Source: Rhodospirillaceae bacterium (lineage in GTDB: Bacteria > Pseudomonadota > Alphaproteobacteria > UBA8366 > GCA-2717185). Taken from it: a stretch of 17,425 nucleotides of DNA. Both the position numbers and the translations under genes were made by a program. The notes under the pieces were generated by a model. It was given only the letters and a program-made list of their open reading frames with translations. It ran no database searches and had not been told where the DNA came from. Positions within the stretch are counted from its first letter, which is position 1. Every line of letters starts with the position of its first letter. The stretch is from NCBI GenBank assembly GCA_018660965.1, contig JABJJH010000585.1, positions 1 to 17,425 of the forward strand, written 5' to 3'. Positions 1 through 7,011 of this stretch are shown one piece after another.

Positions 1-254
1 CCTCGCGCGGGCCCATCGTCGACGAGGACGCGTTGCTCGATGCGCTCACGAACAAGCGGATTGGCGGCGCCGGGATTGACGTGTTCGGTGTCGAGCCCCT
101 GCCCGCCGATCATCCGATCCGCTCGCTCGACAACACGGTGCTGACGCCGCATATGGGATACGTCACGCGGGACAATCTGGCGGCGGGTTACAGTCAGGCG
201 GTCGAGAACATCGAAGCCTTCGTCAAGGGGGCGCCGGTGCGGGTTTTGAAATAA
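1..254 (+). CDS. D-2-hydroxyacid dehydrogenase, C-terminal fragment (5' end outside window)
   Basis: The open frame enters from the left edge (first full codon at position 3) and ends with TAA at 252-254, giving about 83 residues. It begins SRGPIVDEDALLDAL, the usual end of the NAD-binding domain of D-isomer-specific 2-hydroxyacid dehydrogenases. It continues with GAGIDVFGVEPLP, which carries the conserved Glu, and TPHMGYVT, which carries the catalytic His of the Glu/His pair that activates the substrate. The family interconverts 2-hydroxy and 2-oxo acids with NAD(P)H in the cytoplasm. The substrate-binding domain and most of the Rossmann fold are missing, so the substrate (glycerate, glyoxylate, lactate, phosphoglycerate) cannot be told. 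The HMGY form instead of HIGG is common in less characterised members. It converges with the next gene, with only 14 bases between the two stops and no clear terminator. Confidence 0.85.
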   Translation, partial: SRGPIVDEDALLDALTNKRIGGAGIDVFGVEPLPADHPIRSLDNTVLTPHMGYVTRDNLAAGYSQAVENIEAFVKGAPVRVLK

Positions 255-268
255 GTTCGGGGTTTAAC

Positions 269-1264
269 CTAGGCGTTCACATCGACGACCAGACGCCCGC
301 GCACCTGGCCCTTGAGGATATCGTTCGCCGCGCCCTGAACATCGCCCAGGCCGATGATGTCGGTCATTTCGTCGAGCTTCTCGAGCGGCAAATCATCAAC
401 CACGCGGGCCCAGATACGGACCCGGTTTTCGGCGGGCTGCATCACCGAGTCGATGCCCAGAAGATTGACGCCGCGCAACAGGAACGGCAGCACGGTTGAT
501 TCCAGATTGGCGCCGCCCGCCAGGCCGCACGCCGCCACCGACGCGCCGTATTTCATCTGCGACAGGGCGCGCGCCAGGGTGGTCGCCCCGACGGTGTCGA
601 TTGCGCCCGCCCAGGTTTCGGTTTCCAGCGGGCGTTTGGACGGTTCCGACAATTCCGCACGGTCAACGATTTGCGCCGCGCCAAGGCCGGTCAGATACTC
701 GCCCAAGGCCGGGCGCCCCGTGGACGCCGCCACGCTATAGCCGCGCTTGGCCAGGATCGCGACGGCGACGGAACCAACGCCGCCCGCCGCCCCGGTCACC
801 AGCACCGGCCCGGCGTCCGGCGTCAGGCCATGGTCTTCCAGCGCCGCAACGCACAGCATGGAGGTGAACCCCGCCGTGCCGACCGCCATCGCCTGTTTCG
901 TCGATAACCCGTCGGGCAGCGGCGTCAACCATCCGGCCTTCACCCGCGCCTTGCCCGCGTAGCCGCCCCAGTGGGCTTCACCGACGCGCCAGCCGGTCAA
1001 CACCACCTTGTCGCCAGGCTTGTAGGCCGCGTTGTCCGAGGCTTCGACCGTACCCGCGAAATCGATGCCCGGCACATGCGGATAGTCGCGCACCAACCGG
1101 CCGATCCCGTTGACGACCATGCCGTCCTTGTAGTTGAGGCCGGAATATTCGACCGCGACCGTGACGTCACCCTCCGGCAAATCATCGGTGGTCAGGGTCT
1201 TGATTTCGCCGGTGACCTTGCGGTCGGCTTCATTCAGGACAAGGGCGGGGAATTGACTGCTCAT
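269..1264 (-). CDS. acuI: Acryloyl-CoA reductase (NADPH), AcuI/YhdH family
   Basis: A 331-residue medium-chain dehydrogenase/reductase of the YhdH/AcuI type, which reduces acryloyl-CoA to propionyl-CoA with NADPH and detoxifies acrylate formed from DMSP, 3-hydroxypropionate or related acids. The N-terminal GroES-like half has SGLNYKDGMV (residues about 41-50) and HVPGIDFAGTV (63-73). The Rossmann half has the nucleotide loop TGAAGGVGS (157-165), and ASTGR (180-184) supplies the Ser/Arg that favour NADPH. No structural-zinc Cys cluster is visible, as expected for this zinc-free group. The ATG at 1264 is chosen because GAG lies about 8 bases upstream; an in-frame TTG at 1276 would add only four residues. 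It lies 91 bases downstream of the thiolase gene on the same strand, suggesting a shared acyl-CoA role. A generic quinone oxidoreductase is the alternative reading. Confidence 0.8.
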   Translation of the reverse strand: MSSQFPALVLNEADRKVTGEIKTLTTDDLPEGDVTVAVEYSGLNYKDGMVVNGIGRLVRDYPHVPGIDFAGTVEASDNAAYKPGDKVVLTGWRVGEAHWGGYAGKARVKAGWLTPLPDGLSTKQAMAVGTAGFTSMLCVAALEDHGLTPDAGPVLVTGAAGGVGSVAVAILAKRGYSVAASTGRPALGEYLTGLGAAQIVDRAELSEPSKRPLETETWAGAIDTVGATTLARALSQMKYGASVAACGLAGGANLESTVLPFLLRGVNLLGIDSVMQPAENRVRIWARVVDDLPLEKLDEMTDIIGLGDVQGAANDILKGQVRGRLVVDVNA

Positions 1265-1295
1265 GGTTTTTCTCAATTTTGACTTGAGGGAATTT

Positions 1296-1332
1296 AAAAC
1301 GGCGAACGCCGGCCCCGCATTCAGGACCGGCG
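1296..1332 (-). terminator. Possible weak terminator or attenuator between thiolase and acuI
   Basis: The arms 1307-1315 and 1324-1332 (CGCCGGCCC and GGACCGGCG) can pair as a 9-bp stem with one mismatch and an 8-base loop. On the minus strand the stem is followed, after six bases, by GTTTTAAATT (about 1291-1301). An overlapping smaller hairpin (CGGC-GTTC-GCCG) lies directly next to the T run. It sits 3' of the thiolase stop and 5' of acuI, so it might reduce read-through. The T-tract is short and offset, so the call is weak. Confidence 0.28.
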
Positions 1333-1355
1333 CGCCTGTTCATCGCACGCGTTTG

Positions 1356-2522
1356 TTAGCGCAGGGATTCCAGGATGGAGACGTAATTTGCGACCCCGGC
1401 CCCGCCCATGTTGAAAATGCCCGCCAGCCTGGCGTCGCGCACCTGCATGTCGCCCGCGTCGCCGCGCAATTGCATCGCCGACATGACATGCATGGACACG
1501 CCTGTGGCCCCGATGGGATGGCCCTTCGACTTCAGACCGCCGGACGGGTTGACCGCCAAGCGGCCATCCTTTTGCGCCCAGCCTTCCAAGGTGACGCGGG
1601 CGCCTTCGCCGGGTTTGGCCAGCCCCATCGCTTCGTATTCCATCAATTCCGCGATGGTGAAGCAGTCGTGGGTTTCGACAAGGCTGAGGTCATCCAGCGC
1701 AAGACCGGCGTTTTCCAGCGCGCCCGACCACGCCCGCGCGGCGCCGTCCAGGAAAGTCATGTCCCGGCGGCTCATGGGCAGATAGTCGTTCACCTGATTG
1801 GTCGCGCGGAACACGACCGCCTTGTCCATGGCCAGCGACGTATCCATGTCGGCCAGAACCAGCGCCGCCGCGCCGTCGGACACCAGCGAACAATCGGTCC
1901 GCTTCAACGGCCCCGCGACCAGCGGGTTCTTGTCGGAAACGTCGCGGCAGAATTCATAACTGAAATCCCGCTGCATCTGCGCATAGGGATTGGCGCATCC
2001 GTTTTTGTGGTTCTTCGACGCGATCCGCGCCAGGGCGTCGGTCTGATCGCCGTATTTCTGGAAATACTGTTGAGCGATGCGGCCGAACACCCCGGCGAAC
2101 CCGCCTTCGATTTCCGACTCTTCCTTCAGATAGCTCGCCTTCATCAGGATGCCGCCGATTTCCGGGCCCGATGCGTCGGTCATCTTCTCCACGCCAACGA
2201 CCAGAACGACCCGGCCGCGTTTGGCGTCGAGGAAATTCAACCCCTGATGAACCGCCGCCGACCCCGTCGCGCAGGCGTTTTCCACCCGCGTCGCCGGCTT
2301 GAAGCGAAGCGCGTCATTGGCGTGCATCACCAGCGAGGACCCGAAATCCTGCGCGGAAAAGCCGCCATTATAAAATCCGAGGTAAATCGCATCGATGTCC
2401 TTTGGCGCGACGCCGGCGTCGGCGATCGCGTCGCTGGCGACCCGCACAATCAAGGATTCAACGTCTTCGTCTTCCAGTTTTCCGAACTTGGAGTGCGACC
2501 ACCCCACCATGCATGCCGTCAT
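1356..2522 (-). CDS. Thiolase-superfamily acyltransferase, SCP2-like (acetyl-CoA acetyltransferase family)
   Basis: A 388-residue protein of the SCP2/nonspecific-lipid-transfer branch of thiolases. These enzymes cleave or form the carbon-carbon bond of 3-oxoacyl-CoA in the cytoplasm. The nucleophilic Cys is C84 in VENACATGSAA. HDCF (H285-C287) supplies the second catalytic Cys position used in SCP2-type thiolases, and H335 lies in NPSGGLKSKGHPIGATG. The C-terminal CxG loop of classical thiolases is replaced by FNMGGAG (370-376), which is normal for this branch. The ATG at 2522 is preceded by a strong ribosome binding site (AGGAGGG on the minus strand, 2530-2536, 7-base spacing), which decides the start. 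Its downstream neighbour on the same strand is the acryloyl-CoA reductase, so a role in degrading short or branched acids is plausible. The actual substrate is unknown. Many members of this branch are annotated only as acetyl-CoA acetyltransferase. Confidence 0.88.
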   Translation of the reverse strand: MTACMVGWSHSKFGKLEDEDVESLIVRVASDAIADAGVAPKDIDAIYLGFYNGGFSAQDFGSSLVMHANDALRFKPATRVENACATGSAAVHQGLNFLDAKRGRVVLVVGVEKMTDASGPEIGGILMKASYLKEESEIEGGFAGVFGRIAQQYFQKYGDQTDALARIASKNHKNGCANPYAQMQRDFSYEFCRDVSDKNPLVAGPLKRTDCSLVSDGAAALVLADMDTSLAMDKAVVFRATNQVNDYLPMSRRDMTFLDGAARAWSGALENAGLALDDLSLVETHDCFTIAELMEYEAMGLAKPGEGARVTLEGWAQKDGRLAVNPSGGLKSKGHPIGATGVSMHVMSAMQLRGDAGDMQVRDARLAGIFNMGGAGVANYVSILESLR

Positions 2523-2584
2523 AACTTTACCCTCCTGTAACTCGCAATAATTTTCCCAAAACCGCGAACCCCCGCTCCATCGAA

Positions 2585-4684
2585 TTACGACGTGGCGGCT
2601 TCTCCGTCCGGGACGTTCAACGCGTTTGTCGCATCCTCCGCTTCTGGCTCATCAATCGCTTCCTGCTCGGCGTCCGTCCGCCATTCGCACAGGTAGATCG
2701 GGACCAGGTCGTCGAATCCCTTCAATTCGTAATCGCCTTTCTTTTCGAAATCGAAATTCTTGCCCGAACACATCTCACGGACCGAACTCGACACGGCGAT
2801 TTCCCATCCTTCCGCCTTGCTAAGCACCCGCGCCGCCATCTGCACCGGCGTTCCGAAAATATCGTTGTTCTCGTGAATGGGCTCGCCCGCGTTAATGCCA
2901 ATGCAAATGCCCAGTCCCAATTCGGAATTACTCTGGTTTTCGTAGTAGCAGGATTTTTGAATGGCTTGCGACGCCACGATGGAATCGGTGATTTGCGGAA
3001 ATGTCGCCATGATCCCATCGCCGGTGTGCTTGATTTCACGACCGCCATGCTGACCGATGGCCTGCCGCACGATCCTGTCATGCGCGTGCACCACCAACTG
3101 CGCCGCATCGTCGCCACGCGCCTGGGTCAAGGCGGTGGAGCCGACAATATCGGTGAACAGGACCGCGACGAATTCCTTGACGTTGGCGTCTTCCTTTTGC
3201 CGGGGTCGGTTCCAGTCGTCCAGCACCTTATCAAGCGGAATTTCAGCGCCGTCATTCCCCAAATGACTGGCGATGGTGGCGCGCCCGGCCTGGTACATTT
3301 CCTGATTTCGCGGATCTATCAGATATTCATCGATATTGGCGCAAAACCCCCGCGCCAGCGCCGCGGACTGGCCAAGCAACTGCATTTGAGAGCTCAGGAC
3401 TTCCGTAAGTTCGTTTTCGGGCACGCGGTGCTGCATGCCTAGGTAATCCGCGGCTCCAGCCAGGTACAGCGTCATGCCAAACCGGTTGAATGCGTTCAAT
3501 TCGTGATTGCTTCTGGCCACCGGCTCCAGAGAATCATGCACGAATTTAAGGAGTTCTCCACTAAGTTCATTCGCCGCGCGGCTTGGCGGGGCGATGAAGC
3601 CCGGCTCGTCTCCATACGGATCGCTGGCGTCCTGAATGCTGGATTCTGTTTCGACAACCTCACCGTCTCCCGCAAGCGCCCCCTCCGGGACTTCCCCGGA
3701 GACTTCCGGCGCTAATTGTTCCGCGAACAAAGGCTCGTCTACATCCCCCTCCACCGTCGCCTCGGTCGTCTCCACCATGGCCGGGTCAACCGCTGTCATC
3801 GGCTCCGGCGTTTGGCTTATCGGCGCCAGGCCTTCAGGCGTTGTCGCAGTGACGGACGCGGGCGCAACAATTGGCGCAGCCGCCGCTGACGGTCTCGCCC
3901 GGCCTTTGCTCCCACTGAGCCCGCGCAATAATTTCCGCGCACGCGGTATGAAAAATGAAAGGAAGCTAATGACAAACACGGCCACCAGCAGTCCGCGAGC
4001 CACATCAAAATGAATGGCAATGCCAATATCGGCCGCATATTGAAGGACGTAATACACGACATAAGACAAGGCGCCGGCGGCCAGCATGCTGAGTATGAGA
4101 ATGACGCTGAGTTGCGGCATTATCGCGCTAAGCGGAATATCTTGTTTTGGCTCGCTAGACTCGTTGGAGGCGTTGGTGGCAGCGGGCGCGTCGGAGGCGC
4201 TGGCGGCAGCGGGCGCGCTGGAGGCGTTGGCGGCAGCTGGCGCGCTGGGCGCGGCATTGGGTTCTTTCGTGGACTTCCCACCACCGCGATTGGCGGGCGC
4301 CGCCGCAGCGGCGCGCTTTGGCTGTTTCGACTTTGGGCCTGACTCCTTTTTTGCGCCTTCCGCAGCGGCCCGCTGTTCCGCCTGGGTTGGCCCTCTTTTA
4401 CCCTCTGAGACAAAACCGCCCTGGCCGGAAATCACGACATCGACAGGTGGCGCCGCCGAAAGTTTCGGACTGTGGTAGATGACCGATTCCCGTGACGAAT
4501 TATCGGCCGCACTGTAAACTTCGCGAACGACGCACACCGCGCCAAATTGCCCGCTTACGTCAATCCGCTTTGCTTCATCGATACTTTCGTCGCGTTGATC
4601 CATGGTGAAATTCGAATGAATTTCCCAACGGCCATTATGCAGCACGTAAATTTCGAGTCTTATGGAACGAGGCGCGTTCACCAC
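2585..4684 (-). CDS. Membrane-anchored class III adenylate cyclase with N-terminal sensor-like domain
   Basis: A 699-residue protein predicted to make cAMP from ATP. In order: a small N-terminal domain (about 5-75) of unknown role; an Ala/Pro/Lys-rich linker (about 95-185) containing three 9-residue repeats; two hydrophobic segments (about 190-216 and 229-248); an acidic Pro/Glu-rich linker (265-365); a helical region (370-475); and the cyclase domain (503-668). In the catalytic domain the metal-binding Asps are D512 (FTDIVGST) and D556 (HTGDG). The adenine-specifying pair is K552 and D608, and the transition-state Arg is R619. The position normally Asn (VNxAAR) is Gln here (Q615, PVQMAAR). 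The GTG start at 4684 is preceded by AGGGG at 3 bases, and the conserved-looking domain begins at once after it. The cyclase-domain coding region is near 50% GC, lower than the flanking genes. Both linker ends suggest a cytoplasmic cyclase tethered to the inner membrane. No neighbour reveals its signal. Confidence 0.88.
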   Translation of the reverse strand: MVNAPRSIRLEIYVLHNGRWEIHSNFTMDQRDESIDEAKRIDVSGQFGAVCVVREVYSAADNSSRESVIYHSPKLSAAPPVDVVISGQGGFVSEGKRGPTQAEQRAAAEGAKKESGPKSKQPKRAAAAAPANRGGGKSTKEPNAAPSAPAAANASSAPAAASASDAPAATNASNESSEPKQDIPLSAIMPQLSVILILSMLAAGALSYVVYYVLQYAADIGIAIHFDVARGLLVAVFVISFLSFFIPRARKLLRGLSGSKGRARPSAAAAPIVAPASVTATTPEGLAPISQTPEPMTAVDPAMVETTEATVEGDVDEPLFAEQLAPEVSGEVPEGALAGDGEVVETESSIQDASDPYGDEPGFIAPPSRAANELSGELLKFVHDSLEPVARSNHELNAFNRFGMTLYLAGAADYLGMQHRVPENELTEVLSSQMQLLGQSAALARGFCANIDEYLIDPRNQEMYQAGRATIASHLGNDGAEIPLDKVLDDWNRPRQKEDANVKEFVAVLFTDIVGSTALTQARGDDAAQLVVHAHDRIVRQAIGQHGGREIKHTGDGIMATFPQITDSIVASQAIQKSCYYENQSNSELGLGICIGINAGEPIHENNDIFGTPVQMAARVLSKAEGWEIAVSSSVREMCSGKNFDFEKKGDYELKGFDDLVPIYLCEWRTDAEQEAIDEPEAEDATNALNVPDGEAATS
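4167..4247. repeat. Three tandem 27-bp repeats coding Ala/Ser/Pro-rich 9-mers
   Basis: Units at 4167-4193, 4194-4220 and 4221-4247 differ at only a few bases (pattern GAGGCGnTGGnGGCAGCnGG and so on). Within the cyclase they encode three 9-residue units, SAPAAANAS, SAPAAASAS and DAPAATNAS (residues about 147-173), in the flexible linker before the first membrane segment. Slippage or unequal exchange could change copy number without breaking the frame. Confidence 0.85.
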
Positions 4685-4948
4685 GATCCCCTAATGGTTT
4701 GATTGGCCAGTATGGTGCGGCGGGTTTTCATATCGTCCAATGATTAAACTATCAGTCATAATATCTCGATAAACTCACGACGAAGCACGCAGCCAGTCCA
4801 TGGTTTTAGCCGAAACACAGGAGTTTCAGCGTTTTCCACCAACAGTCTATCAAGCATCAACACACATTCATGTCAATTTATACACATTGCGGCAAAATTT
4901 GTAGCCAATTCGCCTAACCTGGCGCCGAAAACCAATCCGGAACCGCCG
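4685..4948. other. Intergenic region between cyclase and ygfZ, AT-rich
   Basis: These 264 bases hold no gene I can support. By count the part 4741-4920 is about 42% GC, far below the window average. It should contain the promoter of the cyclase gene (minus strand), but I see no convincing paired -35/-10. A 14-base interrupted palindrome, TGAT-taaact-ATCA, sits at 4741-4754, about 57-70 bases upstream of the cyclase start. It could be an operator, but its 6-base centre does not match the 4-base spacing of FNR/CRP-type sites. A weak stem CGCC/GGCG (about 4911-4924) lies just 3' of the ygfZ stop. Confidence 0.4.
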
Positions 4949-5839
4949 TTAAAGACGCGCCCATGCCGGCTTCCATGGCTTGACGACGGCGTCATCCGCA
5001 TGGAACGACGCGTCCTCGCCCGCTTTTTCCATGGCGTCCAGCCGAATAAGCGCCATTCCCATACCGTCGACCGAGGACCGAATTTCACCAATATCCCGGT
5101 CGCCATCGAAAACCGGTGCGCCCGGCGGCGGCGCCGGCCCTTCGATCCGAACCGGCAGGAGCCGTTTCTTGACGAGGCCGCGGTATTTCGTCCGCGCCGT
5201 CAATTCCTGCCCCATGTAACATCCCTTTTGCCAATCGACGCCATGAAGCTCGTCGAAATTGCTTTCCAGCAAAATCGCCTTTTCCACGACGAGATCGCGA
5301 CTGCCATCGCTCAAACCATGGGACAATCGCTGACGGTCATAGGCGGTCGCGTCCGATATTGCGAATTCCAGGGCCGTCGCCATCCCGATAGCCTCATCCG
5401 ATGGCAGAATCGCCCGGGCGCCCGCCGCCGCAAGTCTCGGATCGACATAGAGCATCCCGCGGTCCCAAGCGCGTGCGGCCCCGTCCTCCTCGGGCAGAGC
5501 AAGCGCCTGTAACGCGCCATCGCCAAACAGGGCGGTGACCGAAAAGCCTTCGACCACGTCAAGCGACACCTTGGCGCGGAGCACATACTTGCGCAGGCGC
5601 TGTCCAAGATCCATCAGGCGTTCGGCCTCGCAATCCAGATAGAACGCGCCGTCCAGTTCGATGACGAAAAAATCATGCAGGTATTTGCCTTGCGGGGTGA
5701 GAAGCGCCGCCCATATGACCCGATCCGGCGCTACGTGATTAATATCGTTGGATATCAACCCCTGCAAAAATTCGGCGCGATCCTCCCCGCTCACCTTGAT
5801 GAGGCCGCGATTCTCCAAAACCACACAGGTTCTGTTCAT
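4949..5839 (-). CDS. ygfZ: YgfZ/GcvT-domain folate-binding protein (Fe-S cluster assembly/repair)
   Basis: A 296-residue protein of the YgfZ family, which binds tetrahydrofolate and helps build or repair Fe-S clusters in enzymes such as MiaB. The diagnostic motif is KGCYMGQE (residues 205-212) with the essential Cys at 207, followed by LTARTKYRG. The N-terminal GcvT-like fold has LIKVSGEDRAEFLQGLISND (13-32) and LLTPQGKYLHDFFV (46-59), as in family members. The ATG at 5839 is preferred because AAGGGCG lies about 8 bases upstream and the family normally starts a few residues before the first beta strand. The frame stays open to 5977 but that extension resembles nothing. It is divergent from the glycosyltransferase operon, with 212 bases between the two start codons, and ends 264 bases from the cyclase start. 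Confidence 0.92.
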   Translation of the reverse strand: MNRTCVVLENRGLIKVSGEDRAEFLQGLISNDINHVAPDRVIWAALLTPQGKYLHDFFVIELDGAFYLDCEAERLMDLGQRLRKYVLRAKVSLDVVEGFSVTALFGDGALQALALPEEDGAARAWDRGMLYVDPRLAAAGARAILPSDEAIGMATALEFAISDATAYDRQRLSHGLSDGSRDLVVEKAILLESNFDELHGVDWQKGCYMGQELTARTKYRGLVKKRLLPVRIEGPAPPPGAPVFDGDRDIGEIRSSVDGMGMALIRLDAMEKAGEDASFHADDAVVKPWKPAWARL

Positions 5840-6031
5840 AATGTTCGCCCTTCCGCCTTCGTTCACCTTGATATTCGGATCCCGAATACAGGGCCCCAAA
5901 TACATGGGCGACGCCGGCCGACTTGGCAAGAGCCGCGCCGGACCGTATAACCGCGCGACGTATTTTGTGCGCCTCAACGCACTCCGATAGGCCGCCTATG
6001 CGATCTTTATGGGTCACTTTACAACACCCTT

Positions 6032-6040
6032 TGGTATAAT
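6032..6040 (+). promoter_or_regulatory. Candidate extended -10 promoter for the glycan operon
   Basis: TGGTATAAT is a perfect match to an extended -10 element (TGnTATAAT). It lies 11 bases before the ATG of the first glycosyltransferase gene. No good -35 is present at 16-18 bases spacing, which is acceptable for extended -10 promoters. Transcription would begin near 6046-6048, leaving a leader of only a few bases and cutting into the AGAGGA ribosome binding site (6042-6047). The motif may therefore be real with near-leaderless translation, or may be coincidental. Confidence 0.35.
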
Positions 6041-6051
6041 TAGAGGATGAA

Positions 6052-7011
6052 ATGCGCATCCTGTTCGTCACGGCCAACCGAATTGGCGACGCCGTGCTAT
6101 CCACCGGCCTGCTGTCTCACTTGATTGCCCAGCACCCCAATGCGCGCGTGACTGTCGCCGCGGGACCGGCGGCGGCTCCCTTGTTCGCAGACTTGCCGGA
6201 GCTGGAGCGCCTGATCGTGCTGCGCAAACGCGCGTTTTCACGCCATTGGGTATCCTTATGGTTGGCCTGCGCCACGCGAAAATGGGATATCGTCCTCGAC
6301 TTGCGCCGGTCGTTGCTGGGCTGGACCCTGTTCGCGAACCAACGTCTAGTGAGTTCAAAGTCAGCGACGACGGAACATCGGGTGCAACAGCTTGGCGCAA
6401 CGCTCGGTCTCGCGGACAATCCACCGTCGCCGACCGTTTGGACCGGTCCCGTCGCCGAAGCCGAATCGCGAGCCCTGATTCCTGACGGCGCCCCGACCAT
6501 AGCCGTCGCGCCCGCCGCCAACTGGCCCGGAAAGCAATGGCGGCCCGAACATTTTGCCGCCCTTATCGGCAGACTGACGCAATCCGGGGCCGTGCTGGAC
6601 GGGGCCCGGGTCGCGATATTCGCCGCAGATCACGAACGCCCCCAGATCGAAGTCCTGCTGAGCGCCATTCCCGATGCGCAGCGCATCGATCTCGTCGGTA
6701 AAACCACCCTGCCCACCGCCATCACCTGTTTGCGTCGATGCGCCATGTTTATTGGAAACGACTCTGGCCTCATGCACATGGCCGCGGCGAGCGGCGTGCC
6801 CACATTGGGGCTGTTTGGCCCCAGTCGAGTCGAACATTATGCGCCCTGGGGGCCAAACACCGCGTGGGTGCGCACGGTGGAGTCCTACGACGAACTCATC
6901 GGCGCGCCGGGTTACGATCACCGCACCACGGGAACATTGATGGATGGTCTGAGCATCGACGCCGCCGAACAAGCGGCTATCGAATTATGGCGGCGCGTCG
7001 AAGCACCATGA
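6052..7011 (+). CDS. Glycosyltransferase family 9 (ADP-heptose:LPS heptosyltransferase-like)
   Basis: A 319-residue GT9 protein, the family of WaaC/WaaF/WaaQ heptosyltransferases that add heptose from an ADP-sugar to the lipopolysaccharide inner core on the cytoplasmic face of the inner membrane. The N-terminal Rossmann domain starts at once with MRILFVTANRIGDAVLSTG, containing the catalytic Asp (D13). The C-terminal sugar-nucleotide domain has APAANWPGKQWRPEHFAAL (about 153-171) and GNDSGLMHMAAASG (235-248), followed by GLFGPS. AGAGGA lies 4-5 bases before the ATG. Its TGA overlaps the next ATG by 4 bases (ATGA, 7008-7011), so it is translationally coupled to the GT2 gene. The exact donor and acceptor cannot be read from sequence; members with a GNDSG motif also include uncharacterised GT9 enzymes. 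Confidence 0.9.
   Translation: MRILFVTANRIGDAVLSTGLLSHLIAQHPNARVTVAAGPAAAPLFADLPELERLIVLRKRAFSRHWVSLWLACATRKWDIVLDLRRSLLGWTLFANQRLVSSKSATTEHRVQQLGATLGLADNPPSPTVWTGPVAEAESRALIPDGAPTIAVAPAANWPGKQWRPEHFAALIGRLTQSGAVLDGARVAIFAADHERPQIEVLLSAIPDAQRIDLVGKTTLPTAITCLRRCAMFIGNDSGLMHMAAASGVPTLGLFGPSRVEHYAPWGPNTAWVRTVESYDELIGAPGYDHRTTGTLMDGLSIDAAEQAAIELWRRVEAP

Noticed and set aside
1263..2540. A 425-codon open frame on the plus strand covering the whole thiolase gene
   Set aside because: It is the antisense shadow of a GC-rich gene. Its product is His/Arg/Pro-rich with no recognisable fold, while the minus-strand frame has full thiolase motifs and a strong ribosome binding site.
4741..4754. TGAT-N6-ATCA as an FNR or CRP binding site
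   Set aside because: The spacing is 6 bases where FNR-type sites have 4, and the flanks do not match; kept only as a possible operator within the intergenic entry.
5840..5977. A 46-residue N-terminal extension of YgfZ from a start at 5977
   Set aside because: The extension has no resemblance to the family, and a good ribosome binding site precedes the ATG at 5839.
6361..6972. A 203-codon minus-strand frame opposite the GT9 gene
   Set aside because: Shadow of the GT9 coding strand; no recognisable motif and no ribosome binding site.
6738..7007. Upstream extension of the GT2 frame into the GT9 gene
   Set aside because: The GT2 fold begins right after the ATG at 7008, and the extended part overlaps a well-supported GT9 coding region.
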